A stretch of 64,000 bases of DNA from contig NZ_FNKP01000001.1 in assembly GCF_900099835.1 (NCBI RefSeq), forward strand, positions 3,224,001 to 3,288,000. The letters are read 5' to 3'. Positions 9,241-17,229 of the stretch are shown here, piece after piece. Origin of the DNA: Paraburkholderia fungorum. Lineage in GTDB: Bacteria > Pseudomonadota > Gammaproteobacteria > Burkholderiales > Burkholderiaceae. The translations under genes were made by a program, and so were the position numbers. The notes beneath the pieces were generated by a model. That model did no database searches and had not been told where the DNA came from. It saw nothing but the letters and a program-made list of their open reading frames with translations. The number at the start of each line of letters is the position of its first letter. Positions within the stretch are counted from its first letter, which is position 1.

Positions 9241-9432
9241 TTGCGCGAACAATTGCTCTGCTTGTGGTCGAATGATCGGATACGGACCGGGTCATGTCAA
9301 GGCGCTCTGACAGATTTCGATGGTGCAGCGCGGAAGGCCTCTTACGCGCATTGCATGCCCTCAGCCAAATTAGTACGAGAAATCGCGGACTGCCAATCCG
9401 CATTTCTGCGCGACCCGCTGACAAAAAATCGA

Positions 9433-9445
9433 GATACGTTATATC
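9433..9445. promoter_or_regulatory. AT-rich dyad GATACGTTATATC, candidate Zur box
   Basis: A GATA/TATC dyad around CGTTA sits in the only AT-rich patch upstream of zur, about 80 bases before its ATG. GTTATATCATT partly resembles Zur half-sites in other proteobacteria, which contain GTTATA and CATTTC-like blocks. The match is partial. Autoregulation of zur-znuACB would fit. Confidence 0.3.
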
Positions 9446-9525
9446 ATTCCGACCTTGCTTCGATTGGGCAGCCAGCGAAGCGTCCGTTGCTCACTCATTG
9501 CCGCTTGCCGAGGAGGCCCACGCCG

Positions 9526-10005
9526 ATGGCCATGTCGATTGCAGAACACCGCGCCGTGCGGCTCGCGCACGCCGAAGCGCATGCCGCGTTGCATGGGCTC
9601 GCGCTGACGCCGCTGCGTCGTCAGGTATACGCGGCGATCGTGGCGAGCGAGCGGCCCATCGGTGCCTACGAATTGATGGACACGCTCGAACCGCAGCGCG
9701 GCCGGATGCCGCCCACCACGGTGTATCGCGCGCTCGAGTTTCTGCTCGCGCACGGCTTTGTCCACCGGATCGAGTCGAAGAATGCGTTCGTGGCCTGTTG
9801 CGAGATCGGCGTGCCGCATCGCAGCCAGTTTCTGATGTGCGACGGCTGTGGCGCGACCGTCGAGATTCCCGGCGACGACCTCGCCGATCAGTTGTCGCAT
9901 AGCGAACCCGCGCATGGATTCGAGGTACGCCGGCAGGTGATCGAACTGAGCGGCTTGTGTGCGCTGTGCGCGCGGGCGGAGCGGGCTGCGGGGGCGTCGG
10001 CATGA
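9526..10005 (+). CDS. zur: Fur-family zinc uptake regulator Zur
   Basis: The start at 9526 is chosen because AGGAGG lies at 9511-9516, nine bases before it. The protein has 159 residues. It has an N-terminal winged helix (MPPTTVYRALEFL is the Fur recognition-helix region) and a C-terminal dimer domain with two zinc-coordinating CxxC motifs at 105-108 and 145-148. The HRSQFLMCDGCG segment resembles Zur rather than Fur or PerR. With zinc bound, Zur proteins repress zinc import genes. It is followed on the same strand by znuA, znuC and znuB, its expected targets, probably in one operon. There is a gap of 223 bases before znuA. Confidence 0.85.
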   Translation: MAMSIAEHRAVRLAHAEAHAALHGLALTPLRRQVYAAIVASERPIGAYELMDTLEPQRGRMPPTTVYRALEFLLAHGFVHRIESKNAFVACCEIGVPHRSQFLMCDGCGATVEIPGDDLADQLSHSEPAHGFEVRRQVIELSGLCALCARAERAAGASA

Positions 10006-10228
10006 CGGGAACGTGGCGAAAAATGACGCGCCCGGCGGTCTGCATCGCGGCACGCTCGGCAGCGAGCCTGAACGAAGGGCCGCCGCCGCTTAGGGCGGCC
10101 ACTGCCGCGCACAAAGCCGCGCGTCGATCCACGCACCCGGACCGCGCAACCGCCCACCTTCGCCGCGGCCCGTGCGCCCCATTTCAACCTCTGTGATTCA
10201 TTCAACTCTCACGCAGCAGGAAACAACG

Positions 10229-11200
10229 ATGAAAAAGATCGGCTCGAAGTGGATCGGGGCGCACCGTGCGCTGAAACTGTCGAAGTATCTGGCCGCAGGC
10301 GCGGCGGCATTCGCGCTCGCTCACAGCGCGTTCGCGGCGGACCCGAAAATCCCGGTGGTCGCCGCGGAAAACTTCTATGGCGACGTGGTCCAGCAACTGG
10401 GCGGCGATCGCGTGGACGTGACGAGCATCCTCAGCAACCCCGACCAGGACCCGCATCTGTTCGAAGCCAGCCCGAAGACCGCGCGCGCGTTGCAGCATGC
10501 GAGCCTTGTGGTCTACAACGGCGCCGACTACGATCCGTGGATGGCAAAATTGCTGGCCGCGTCGAAGGGAGCGAAGCGCACGGTCATCGTCGCCGCCGAC
10601 CTCACCGGCAGGAAAGGCGGCGATAATCCGCACCTCTGGTACGACCCGGCGACCATGCCGAAAGTGGCGCGCGCGGTGAGCGACGCACTGGTCGCGGCTG
10701 ACCCGGCGCACAAGTCGGCGTACGATGCGAACCTCGCGAAGTTTCTCGACTCGCTGAAGCCGATCGACGCCAAAGTCGCTGATCTGCATGGCCGCTATGC
10801 GGGCCTGCCGGTCACGGCGACCGAACCGGTGTTCGGCTACATGTCGGACGCGATCGGGCTGAGCATGCGCAACCAGCGCTTCCAGCTAGCGGCGATGAAC
10901 GACACCGAAGCCAGCGCGAGCGATATCGCCGCGTTCGAACGCGATCTGCGCGAGAAGCAGGTGCGCGTTCTGATCTATAACAGCCAGGCAACCGAGGCCC
11001 TGACCCAACGTATGTTGAAGCTCGCGCAGCAATCGAAGGTGCCGACGATGAGCGTCACCGAAACCCAGCCGGCCGGCAAGACCTATCAGACGTGGATGCT
11101 CTCGCAGCTCGACGCGCTGGGCACGGCGCTGGCTGCGGGCGACGCGAACGGTGCAAAAGCGGCGGCCACGGCTCCGGGCGTAAAAGGAAAAACCCAATGA
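10229..11200 (+). CDS. znuA: Zinc (metal) ABC transporter periplasmic binding protein
   Basis: The 323-residue protein starts at ATG 10229, preceded by CAGGAAACA, and has a signal peptide ending near AFA (residue 36). It belongs to the cluster A-I metal-binding family, which delivers a divalent metal to the ZnuB permease. Likely ligands are His 76 (DPHLFEAS) and His 135 (NPHLWYD). At the usual third-His position there is Glu 199 (TEPVFGYM), as in Mn/Fe-type relatives. The His/Asp-rich loop common in ZnuA is absent. Operon context with zur and znuCB favours zinc, but manganese or iron cannot be excluded. Its TGA overlaps the znuC ATG. Confidence 0.8.
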   Translation: MKKIGSKWIGAHRALKLSKYLAAGAAAFALAHSAFAADPKIPVVAAENFYGDVVQQLGGDRVDVTSILSNPDQDPHLFEASPKTARALQHASLVVYNGADYDPWMAKLLAASKGAKRTVIVAADLTGRKGGDNPHLWYDPATMPKVARAVSDALVAADPAHKSAYDANLAKFLDSLKPIDAKVADLHGRYAGLPVTATEPVFGYMSDAIGLSMRNQRFQLAAMNDTEASASDIAAFERDLREKQVRVLIYNSQATEALTQRMLKLAQQSKVPTMSVTETQPAGKTYQTWMLSQLDALGTALAAGDANGAKAAATAPGVKGKTQ

Positions 11201-12195
11201 CTTCGACTGGCCGCATCGCGCCAGCTAATCCGGCAGCCAGCGCGGCCGCCAATGCGCCTACGGGCGCAGCAGACCGGGCCTCCAGCGGAGCGCCCGTGCT
11301 CGAACTCGACCACGTGACCCTCGAACTCGGCGACCGCACGATCCTGCGCGACACCGGCTTCTCGGTGAATCAGGGCGAATTTATCGGCGTACTCGGGCCG
11401 AACGGCGCGGGCAAGACCACGCTGATGCGCGCCGTGCTCGGCCTCGTGCCGGCTGCGCACGGTTCGATCCGCGTGCTCGGTCAGCCGGTGGAGCGCGGCA
11501 ACGCGTCGATCGGCTATATGCCGCAAACGCGCAGCGCGCTCGCGGGTCGGCGCGTGCGCGGCCGCGATTTCGTCGCGATGGCCGCCGACGGTCACCGCTG
11601 GGGCCTGCCGCACGCCGACGCGACAACCCGCGCGGACGTCGAGCGCGTGCTGGATCTGGTGGGCGGTCTGAAGCTGGCCGAACGGCCTTTGTCGGAACTG
11701 TCGGGCGGCGAGCGCCAACGTCTGCTCCTCGCGCAATGTCTGCTCGGCAATCCCAAACTGCTGCTTCTGGACGAACCGCTGATCAGCCTCGACCCGCATC
11801 ATCAGAAAAGCGTGGTCGAACTGGTGCGGCGCGTGCAGCGGGAACTCGGCATTGCCGTGCTGTTTTCCGCCCATGAACTGAATCCGCTGCTGAACTCGCT
11901 CGACCGCGTGCTGTATCTCGGCAGCGGCGTGGCGGCGCTCGGCACCGTCGACGAGGTGATCACGCGTCCCGTGCTATCGCGCCTCTACGGCTCGCCGATC
12001 GACGTGATGCGCGTGAACGGCCGCATCTTCGTGATGTCGGGCGACGTCGAAGTGGAAAAACACGATCACGAGCACGAACACGACGAAGCCGGCGGCCATT
12101 CGCATTCACATTCCCACGGGCATTCGCACGACCACGGCCAGTCGCACGGCCACTCACACCACGACTCACGCGACGGACACAAGCACGATGTTTGA
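11197..12195 (+). CDS. znuC: Zinc ABC transporter ATPase with a histidine-rich C-terminal tail
   Basis: The start at 11197 overlaps the znuA stop (ATGA), giving 332 residues. ABC motifs in order are Walker A GPNGAGKTT (67-75), signature LSGGE (168-172), Walker B LLLLDEP (188-194) and switch His 226. A 35-residue Ala-rich N-terminal extension precedes the domain. The last 45 residues (288-332) contain 17 histidines in HS, HD, HE and HG repeats and end in GHKHDV. The tail is predicted to be cytoplasmic and disordered and could bind several zinc ions. It is the opposite arrangement from ZnuA proteins that carry a periplasmic His loop. The stop overlaps znuB by eight bases. Confidence 0.9.
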   Translation: MTSTGRIAPANPAASAAANAPTGAADRASSGAPVLELDHVTLELGDRTILRDTGFSVNQGEFIGVLGPNGAGKTTLMRAVLGLVPAAHGSIRVLGQPVERGNASIGYMPQTRSALAGRRVRGRDFVAMAADGHRWGLPHADATTRADVERVLDLVGGLKLAERPLSELSGGERQRLLLAQCLLGNPKLLLLDEPLISLDPHHQKSVVELVRRVQRELGIAVLFSAHELNPLLNSLDRVLYLGSGVAALGTVDEVITRPVLSRLYGSPIDVMRVNGRIFVMSGDVEVEKHDHEHEHDEAGGHSHSHSHGHSHDHGQSHGHSHHDSRDGHKHDV

Positions 12196-12970
12196 ATACG
12201 ATTTCATGGTGAACGCATTCGCGGCGTCGGGGATCGTCGCGGTGCTGGCGGGCGTGGTCGGCTACTTTCTGGTGATGCGCGGACAAACCTTCGCGGGCCA
12301 CGCGCTGTCGCACGTCGGCTTCACCGGCGCGACCGGCGCAGTGCTGATCGGCATCTCCCCGATCTGGGGGATGATCGGCTTCACGCTCGCGGCGGGCATC
12401 GGCATGGGCGCGCTCGGCGAGCGTCTCGCGGGGCGAGACGTGGCGATCGGCGTGATCCTGTCGCTGTCGCTCGGCTTCGGTTTACTGTTTCTGCACTTCT
12501 TCACCGCGTACGCGACCCAGGTCACGGCGCTGCTGTTCGGCAACGTGCTCGGCGTAAATTCGTCGACGCTGGTCGTGCTCGCGGCGTTGGGCGTGGTCAG
12601 CCTGGGCGCGCTGGCCGCGATCATGCGGCCCTTGCTGTTCGCGTCGTTGCAGCCGGAACTGGCCGAGGCCAAAGGCGTGTCGCTGCGCCGCGTGTCGGTG
12701 CTGTTTCTCGCGATCGCCGCGCTGGCTGTCGCCGCCTGTACGCAGATCGTCGGCGTGTTGCTGGTGTTCACGCTGATGGTCGGCCCAGCTGCGGCCGCAC
12801 AGAACATGACGACGCGTTTGTCGACCGGCCTCGTGCTCGCTGCGGTATTCGCGCTGGTGCAGGCGTGGCTGGGTCTGACGCTGGCTTTCTATACCGACTG
12901 GCCGACGAGCTTCTGGATCACCGTGCTGTCGGCGGTGGTGTATGGCGGGAGTTTGTTGCGACGGCGCTAG
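12188..12970 (+). CDS. znuB: Zinc ABC transporter permease
   Basis: A 260-residue inner-membrane protein of the ABC-3 family with about eight hydrophobic helices. It begins at the ATG overlapping the end of znuC (ATGTTTGA). Family features seen are GHALSHVGFTGATGA near residues 37-51 and GVLLVFTLMVGPAAAA near 187-202. It forms the membrane pore that receives metal from ZnuA and is driven by ZnuC. It is the last gene of the zur-znuACB unit and converges with fghA 70 bases further on. Confidence 0.9.
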   Translation: MFEYDFMVNAFAASGIVAVLAGVVGYFLVMRGQTFAGHALSHVGFTGATGAVLIGISPIWGMIGFTLAAGIGMGALGERLAGRDVAIGVILSLSLGFGLLFLHFFTAYATQVTALLFGNVLGVNSSTLVVLAALGVVSLGALAAIMRPLLFASLQPELAEAKGVSLRRVSVLFLAIAALAVAACTQIVGVLLVFTLMVGPAAAAQNMTTRLSTGLVLAAVFALVQAWLGLTLAFYTDWPTSFWITVLSAVVYGGSLLRRR

Positions 12971-12993
12971 GCCGCGAGTGAGGTTTTCCGATA

Positions 12994-13023
12994 ACGGCGG
13001 CTGATGCATCTGAGCGCCGCCGT
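12994..13023. terminator. Hairpin between convergent znuB and fghA
   Basis: Arms ACGGCGGC and GCCGCCGT flank a 14-base loop. A clear T tract is missing on either strand, so termination strength is doubtful. It is the only stem-loop seen between the two convergent genes. Confidence 0.4.
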
Positions 13024-13040
13024 CGTCGGTCTACCCGGTC

Positions 13041-13889
13041 CTAGAGCAGCACCTTCGCGTGATGCGCGAGGTGATCCTCGATGAACGTCGAGATGAAGTA
13101 ATAGCCATGGTCGTAATCCGCGTGACGCCGTAACGTCAGCGGCTGACCGGCGGCCTGGCAAGCGGCTTCGAACACATCCGGATTCAGTTGCTCGGCGAGG
13201 AATTGATCCGCGAGACCCTGATCCACCAGAATCCCTTCTGCGAACTTGCGCGACGCGCGCGCGACCAGTTCGCTCGCGTCGTACTGCTTCCACGCTTCGC
13301 GGTCGTCACCCAGATAACCGCCGAACGCCTTCTCGCCCCACGGGCAGCGCGCCGGCGCGGCAATCGGCGCGAATGCCGACACCGACCGGTAAATCTCCGG
13401 ATTCTTCAGCGCCAGCATCAACGCGCCGTGACCGCCCATCGAATGCCCGAAGATGCCGAGCCGCGCGCCGTCCACCGGCAGATTCGCGAGCACCGTTTCG
13501 CGCAGTTCGTCCCGCACGTACGAGTACATCCGGTAGTGCTTCGACCAAGGTTCCTGCGTGGCATCGACATAGAAACCCGCGCCCACGCCGAAGTCCCACG
13601 CCGCGCTTTCGCCCGGCACGCCCGCACCGCGCGGACTCGTGTCCGGCGCGATCAGCGCGATGCCGTGCTGCGCGGCGAAGCGCTGCGCGCCGCCCTTCAT
13701 CGGAAAGGTTTCTTCCGTGCAGGTCAAACCCGCGAGGTAGAACAGCGCGGGCACGTTCGCGTTCGGCTGCAAAGCCTGCGGCGGCAGGTACACCGAGAAA
13801 CGCATCGGCAGACCGATGGTCTGCGACGCGTGCCGGTAGAAGCGCTGCTCGCCGCCGTGGCTCGCGTGCGACGACAATAATTCAAGCAT
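13041..13889 (-). CDS. fghA: S-formylglutathione hydrolase
   Basis: This 282-residue esterase-D family enzyme hydrolyses S-formylglutathione to formate and glutathione in the cytoplasm. The nucleophile Ser 150 is in GHSMGGHGA. The oxyanion region YLAGLTCTEE (51-60) and the C-terminal HADYDHGYYFI carrying the catalytic His are typical. Length matches the family. It follows frmA by 15 bases on the same strand, so the two steps of formaldehyde detoxification are encoded as one operon. Confidence 0.95.
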   Translation of the reverse strand: MLELLSSHASHGGEQRFYRHASQTIGLPMRFSVYLPPQALQPNANVPALFYLAGLTCTEETFPMKGGAQRFAAQHGIALIAPDTSPRGAGVPGESAAWDFGVGAGFYVDATQEPWSKHYRMYSYVRDELRETVLANLPVDGARLGIFGHSMGGHGALMLALKNPEIYRSVSAFAPIAAPARCPWGEKAFGGYLGDDREAWKQYDASELVARASRKFAEGILVDQGLADQFLAEQLNPDVFEAACQAAGQPLTLRRHADYDHGYYFISTFIEDHLAHHAKVLL

Positions 13890-13904
13890 CGCTACGCTCC
13901 TGGT

Positions 13905-15011
13905 TTAGTACAGCACGACCGAGCGGATCGACTCGCCCTTCTTCATCAGATCGAAGCCTTCGTTGATGCGTTCGAGCGGCAGACGGTGCGTGATCAGATC
14001 GTCGATATTGATCTTGCCTTCCATGTACCAGTCGACGATCTTCGGCACGTCGGTGCGGCCACGTGCACCGCCGAATGCGGAGCCTTTCCACTCGCGGCCC
14101 GTCACGAGCTGGAACGGACGCGTGCTGATTTCCTCGCCCGCCGCCGCCACGCCGATGATGAACGACTGGCCCCAACCCTTGTGCGTGCATTCGAGCGCCT
14201 GACGCATCACCTTCGTGTTGCCGATGCATTCGAACGAGTAGTCCGCGCCGCCATCGGTGAGTTGCACGATATGGTCGACCACGTTCTCGACTTCGTTCGG
14301 GTTGATGAAGTGCGTCATGCCGAATTTCTTCGCCAGTTCGACGCGGCCCGGGTTCAGATCGACACCGATGATCTTGTCCGCGCCGACCATCTTCGCGCCC
14401 TGGATCACGTTCAGCCCGATGCCGCCGAGACCGAACACCACCACGTTCGCGCCCGCTTCGACCTTCGCCGAATACACGACCGCGCCGACGCCGGTCGTCA
14501 CGCCGCAGCCGATGTAGCAGATCTTGTCGAACGGCGCGTCTTCACGCACTTTCGCGACCGCGATTTCCGGCACGACGATGTAGTTCGAAAACGTGGACGT
14601 GCCCATGTAGTGAAACAGCGGCTTGCCGTCGAGCGAGAAACGCGAGGTTGCGTCGGGCATCAAGCCCTTGCCTTGCGTCGAACGGATGGCCTGGCACAGG
14701 TTGGTCTTGCGCGACAGACAGAACTTGCACTGGCGGCATTCCGGCGTGTACAGCGGAATGACGTGGTCGCCCTTCTTCAACGTGCCGACGCCCGGACCCG
14801 TGTCGACGATCACACCGGCGCCTTCGTGGCCGAGAATCGCCGGGAAAATGCCTTCGGGGTCTGCGCCCGACAGCGTGTAGTAGTCGGTATGGCAGATGCC
14901 CGTTGCCTTCACTTCGATCAGGACTTCACCGGCACGCGGCCCTTCGAGATCGACTTCTTCGATCGTCAACGGGGCGCCGGCTTTCCATGCAATTGCTGCT
15001 TTCGTTTTCAT
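13905..15011 (-). CDS. frmA: S-(hydroxymethyl)glutathione dehydrogenase (class III alcohol dehydrogenase)
   Basis: A 368-residue zinc-dependent medium-chain dehydrogenase that oxidises S-hydroxymethylglutathione, the spontaneous formaldehyde-glutathione adduct, to S-formylglutathione with NAD+. Seen are the catalytic zinc Cys in GICHTDYYTL, the GHEGAGVI motif with its His-Glu pair, the structural zinc cluster CRQCKFCLSRKTNLC, and the cofactor motif GLGGIGLNVIQGA. GCGVTTGVGAV is also characteristic of class III. No frmR-type repressor gene is adjacent. The upstream gap of 295 bases presumably holds the promoter. Confidence 0.95.
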   Translation of the reverse strand: MKTKAAIAWKAGAPLTIEEVDLEGPRAGEVLIEVKATGICHTDYYTLSGADPEGIFPAILGHEGAGVIVDTGPGVGTLKKGDHVIPLYTPECRQCKFCLSRKTNLCQAIRSTQGKGLMPDATSRFSLDGKPLFHYMGTSTFSNYIVVPEIAVAKVREDAPFDKICYIGCGVTTGVGAVVYSAKVEAGANVVVFGLGGIGLNVIQGAKMVGADKIIGVDLNPGRVELAKKFGMTHFINPNEVENVVDHIVQLTDGGADYSFECIGNTKVMRQALECTHKGWGQSFIIGVAAAGEEISTRPFQLVTGREWKGSAFGGARGRTDVPKIVDWYMEGKINIDDLITHRLPLERINEGFDLMKKGESIRSVVLY

Positions 15012-15306
15012 CGTGAATGCTCCTGTGAGTCTGTGAATGCAACGCGTCGCGGGCGATTGCTGCGCGGCGCGTGGGTGTCGGGCTGTTGCTGCGTTTACGT
15101 GCGCCTGCTTCGCACGCTGGCATCTGACGCCGGGCTCGCACGCTGTTCGCCGCTCGCGTAAAGCCAGGCGATGACGGCTCAGTGATCGACCTCGGCAGCG
15201 TACCTCCCCATGCCGCCGATACCTCCGCGCTTCAACATAGCGTGCGAAAAGCGTAATGGTATTGCAAAGTGCGTCACGGCATTGTCCATCCCGGACATTG
15301 CGCAGG

Positions 15307-16737
15307 CTAGCGCGGCGATGTGTCGCCGAACCAGCTTTCTACCCGGCCATAAAGATCGAGGAAACGTGCGTAACGCTCGGCAAGCTGCGCATCGTCTCGC
15401 GGACCGGCGACACGCGTCGCGCCTGGCGCAAGCGTGGCGAGATCGTCCGCGTGCCAGTGTCCGCTTGCGAGACCGCCGAGAATGGCGGCGCCGCGTGGCG
15501 CGGCATTCGGGCAATCCACCGCATATAGCTCGACGTTCAACGCATTGGCGAGCAACTGACGCCAACGGGGATCGACGGAACCGCCTCCTGCGAGCTTCAG
15601 CATTGTCACCGACGCGCCGCTCGCGCGGATCGCGTCGAGCCCGGCACGCAGTGAAAATGCGACGCCTTCGAACGCGGCACGCATCATCGCGCCGCGCGTG
15701 TGGTCGAGCGCGAGGCCGAGCCAGCCGCCACGCGCGCTCGGGTTGAGCCATGGCGTGCGTTCGCCGGTGAGGTACGGGAGAAAGGTCAGGCTGGCGCTGG
15801 CGTCGGCATCGTCGAATGCATCCCGGTAAGCGTCGGTCCATTCATACGATAGCCATCCGCGGACACGCTCCAGTGCAATGCCGACGTTCTGCATCGCCGC
15901 CATCCGGTACCAGTGATCGCTCACCGCCCGATAGCGATGCAAGCCGCGCACCGCCGTCGGCGATTGTGCGGACAGCACGACGATCTGGCCGCCAGTGCCG
16001 GTGGTCAGCAACGCGTCGCCGTCGTGCGCGAGTCCGCTGCCGAGCGCGGCGCACGGCGTATCCGCGCCGCCGGTCGCGAGCACGATTCCCGCGCGCAAAC
16101 CCAACGCGCGCGCTGCTTCGTCCGACAACACGCCGCCCGCTGCATAAGATGGCGCCAGCGGCGCAAACCATTCACGCGGAATGTCGAGCCGCGCCAGCAG
16201 CGCCGCGTCCCACACGCCGGCGGGATCGGCGAGCGCGGTTGCACAGGCGTCCGACGGATCGGTGGCCACCGCGCCGCCTAACGCGACGCGCAGCCAGTCT
16301 TTCGGCTGCAACGCCCAGCGCGTACGGCTCACCGACTGCGGCTCGTGCAGCACGATCCAGCGCAACAGCGGCCCCGCCATGCCGGGCGCGACCGGATTCG
16401 GCTGCGGCTCGGGCCATTGCGCGAGCAGATCCAGAGCGCGCGTGTCGGGCCACAGCATCGCGGGCCGCACTGCTTCGTGCTGTTCATCGATCAATACGAC
16501 GCCGTGCATCTGCCCGGAGAAACCGATGGCCTGCACGTCGCCGCGCAAATCGTCCGGCAGACGCGCCATCGCATCGCACAACGCGCGCCACCAGGTTTGC
16601 ACCGATGTCTCGGCCCAACCCGCATGCGGTGTTTCGAGTGCGTACGCGACGCTCGCGACGGCCTGCTCGCGCCCTTGCCGATCGACGATTGCCACTTTGA
16701 GGGAACCGGTGCCGAGATCGATGCCGAGAAAACTCAT
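15307..16737 (-). CDS. Second FGGY-family sugar kinase, xylulokinase-like
   Basis: The start at 16737 (MSFLGIDLGT) gives 476 residues. An upstream in-frame extension lacks family similarity. Motifs match xylulokinases: DLGTGS (8-13), SGQMHG (74-79), the catalytic GGADTP with Asp 226, and LTGERTPWLNP. It is clearly paralogous to XylB at 138-1619 but shows many differences, such as LWPDTR in place of LWNDMR. No transporter, dehydrogenase or regulator of sugar metabolism is next to it; its neighbours are frmA downstream and a purine permease upstream. Substrate may be xylulose or another ketopentose. Confidence 0.8.
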   Translation of the reverse strand: MSFLGIDLGTGSLKVAIVDRQGREQAVASVAYALETPHAGWAETSVQTWWRALCDAMARLPDDLRGDVQAIGFSGQMHGVVLIDEQHEAVRPAMLWPDTRALDLLAQWPEPQPNPVAPGMAGPLLRWIVLHEPQSVSRTRWALQPKDWLRVALGGAVATDPSDACATALADPAGVWDAALLARLDIPREWFAPLAPSYAAGGVLSDEAARALGLRAGIVLATGGADTPCAALGSGLAHDGDALLTTGTGGQIVVLSAQSPTAVRGLHRYRAVSDHWYRMAAMQNVGIALERVRGWLSYEWTDAYRDAFDDADASASLTFLPYLTGERTPWLNPSARGGWLGLALDHTRGAMMRAAFEGVAFSLRAGLDAIRASGASVTMLKLAGGGSVDPRWRQLLANALNVELYAVDCPNAAPRGAAILGGLASGHWHADDLATLAPGATRVAGPRDDAQLAERYARFLDLYGRVESWFGDTSPR

Positions 16738-17229
16738 GAGCGATGTGTTGAAAGTGAGGTAAGCGTGAATCGACGAAAACGGAGCGATGAAAGGCCACGC
16801 GACAGGCGGAAAATCATGCGTGCCGTCACACGAAAAAACATCGGGAAAATGCTCGCAAAACGCGTCGGTTTTCACATGCGCGCCGCCCTTTGCAAAGTCT
16901 CCCGAACGCCCGCCGAAAAAGCAAAATAGCGGGTTAACCCCGTCACCGGACGAGCCACCTCAAAACAGGACTATGCGTTGCGCGGGATACACCTCATTGA
17001 TTCTCACACATATCCCATCGGCGAGGACATACGGGGCGGCCGGCGTCGAATCGCCGCTGCAAGGGGCTGAGCGGGTCGGCGAGATTCCCGCACCTTTAAA
17101 TCCCCTTTCAATCGACGCCCCCGCATATCGTCACCGGGAATGCCGGAATAGGCCCCAGTGGTCTTGTTGCACATTTTCGTCCCCGATACCTTGGAGTCAT
17201 TCCCAAAACAGATTGGTGGAGACAGAGAT
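16738..17229. other. Long divergent intergenic region between the orphan kinase and the purine permease
   Basis: This 492-base stretch separates divergent genes and holds no convincing coding sequence. It contains a perfect 10-bp palindrome GGGTTAACCC at 16931-16940, and GCGGG/CCCGC arms near 17066-17091. Either could be regulatory, but neither is strong. A GGTGGAGA sequence just before 17230 is the permease ribosome-binding site. Confidence 0.4.

Larger units (their letters stand above)
9181..9525. promoter_or_regulatory. Divergent regulatory region between the polyol operon and zur
   Basis: No gene is supported in this 345-base stretch. It must hold the promoters for the minus-strand polyol operon and the plus-strand zur operon. 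Two symmetric elements stand out and are listed separately: a 14-bp palindrome at 9227-9240 near the polyol side, and an AT-rich dyad at 9433-9445 near zur. An open frame running into zur from 9226 is not needed, because zur has a strong ribosome-binding site at 9511-9516. Confidence 0.6.

Noticed and set aside
9226..9525. N-terminal extension of zur by 100 codons
   Set aside because: The Fur-family N-terminus begins near 9526, where AGGAGG is ideally placed. The extension has no similarity to the family.
16931..16940. GGGTTAACCC palindrome as a specific operator
   Set aside because: A 10-bp palindrome alone is weak evidence, and no regulator is adjacent. It is mentioned only in the intergenic description.
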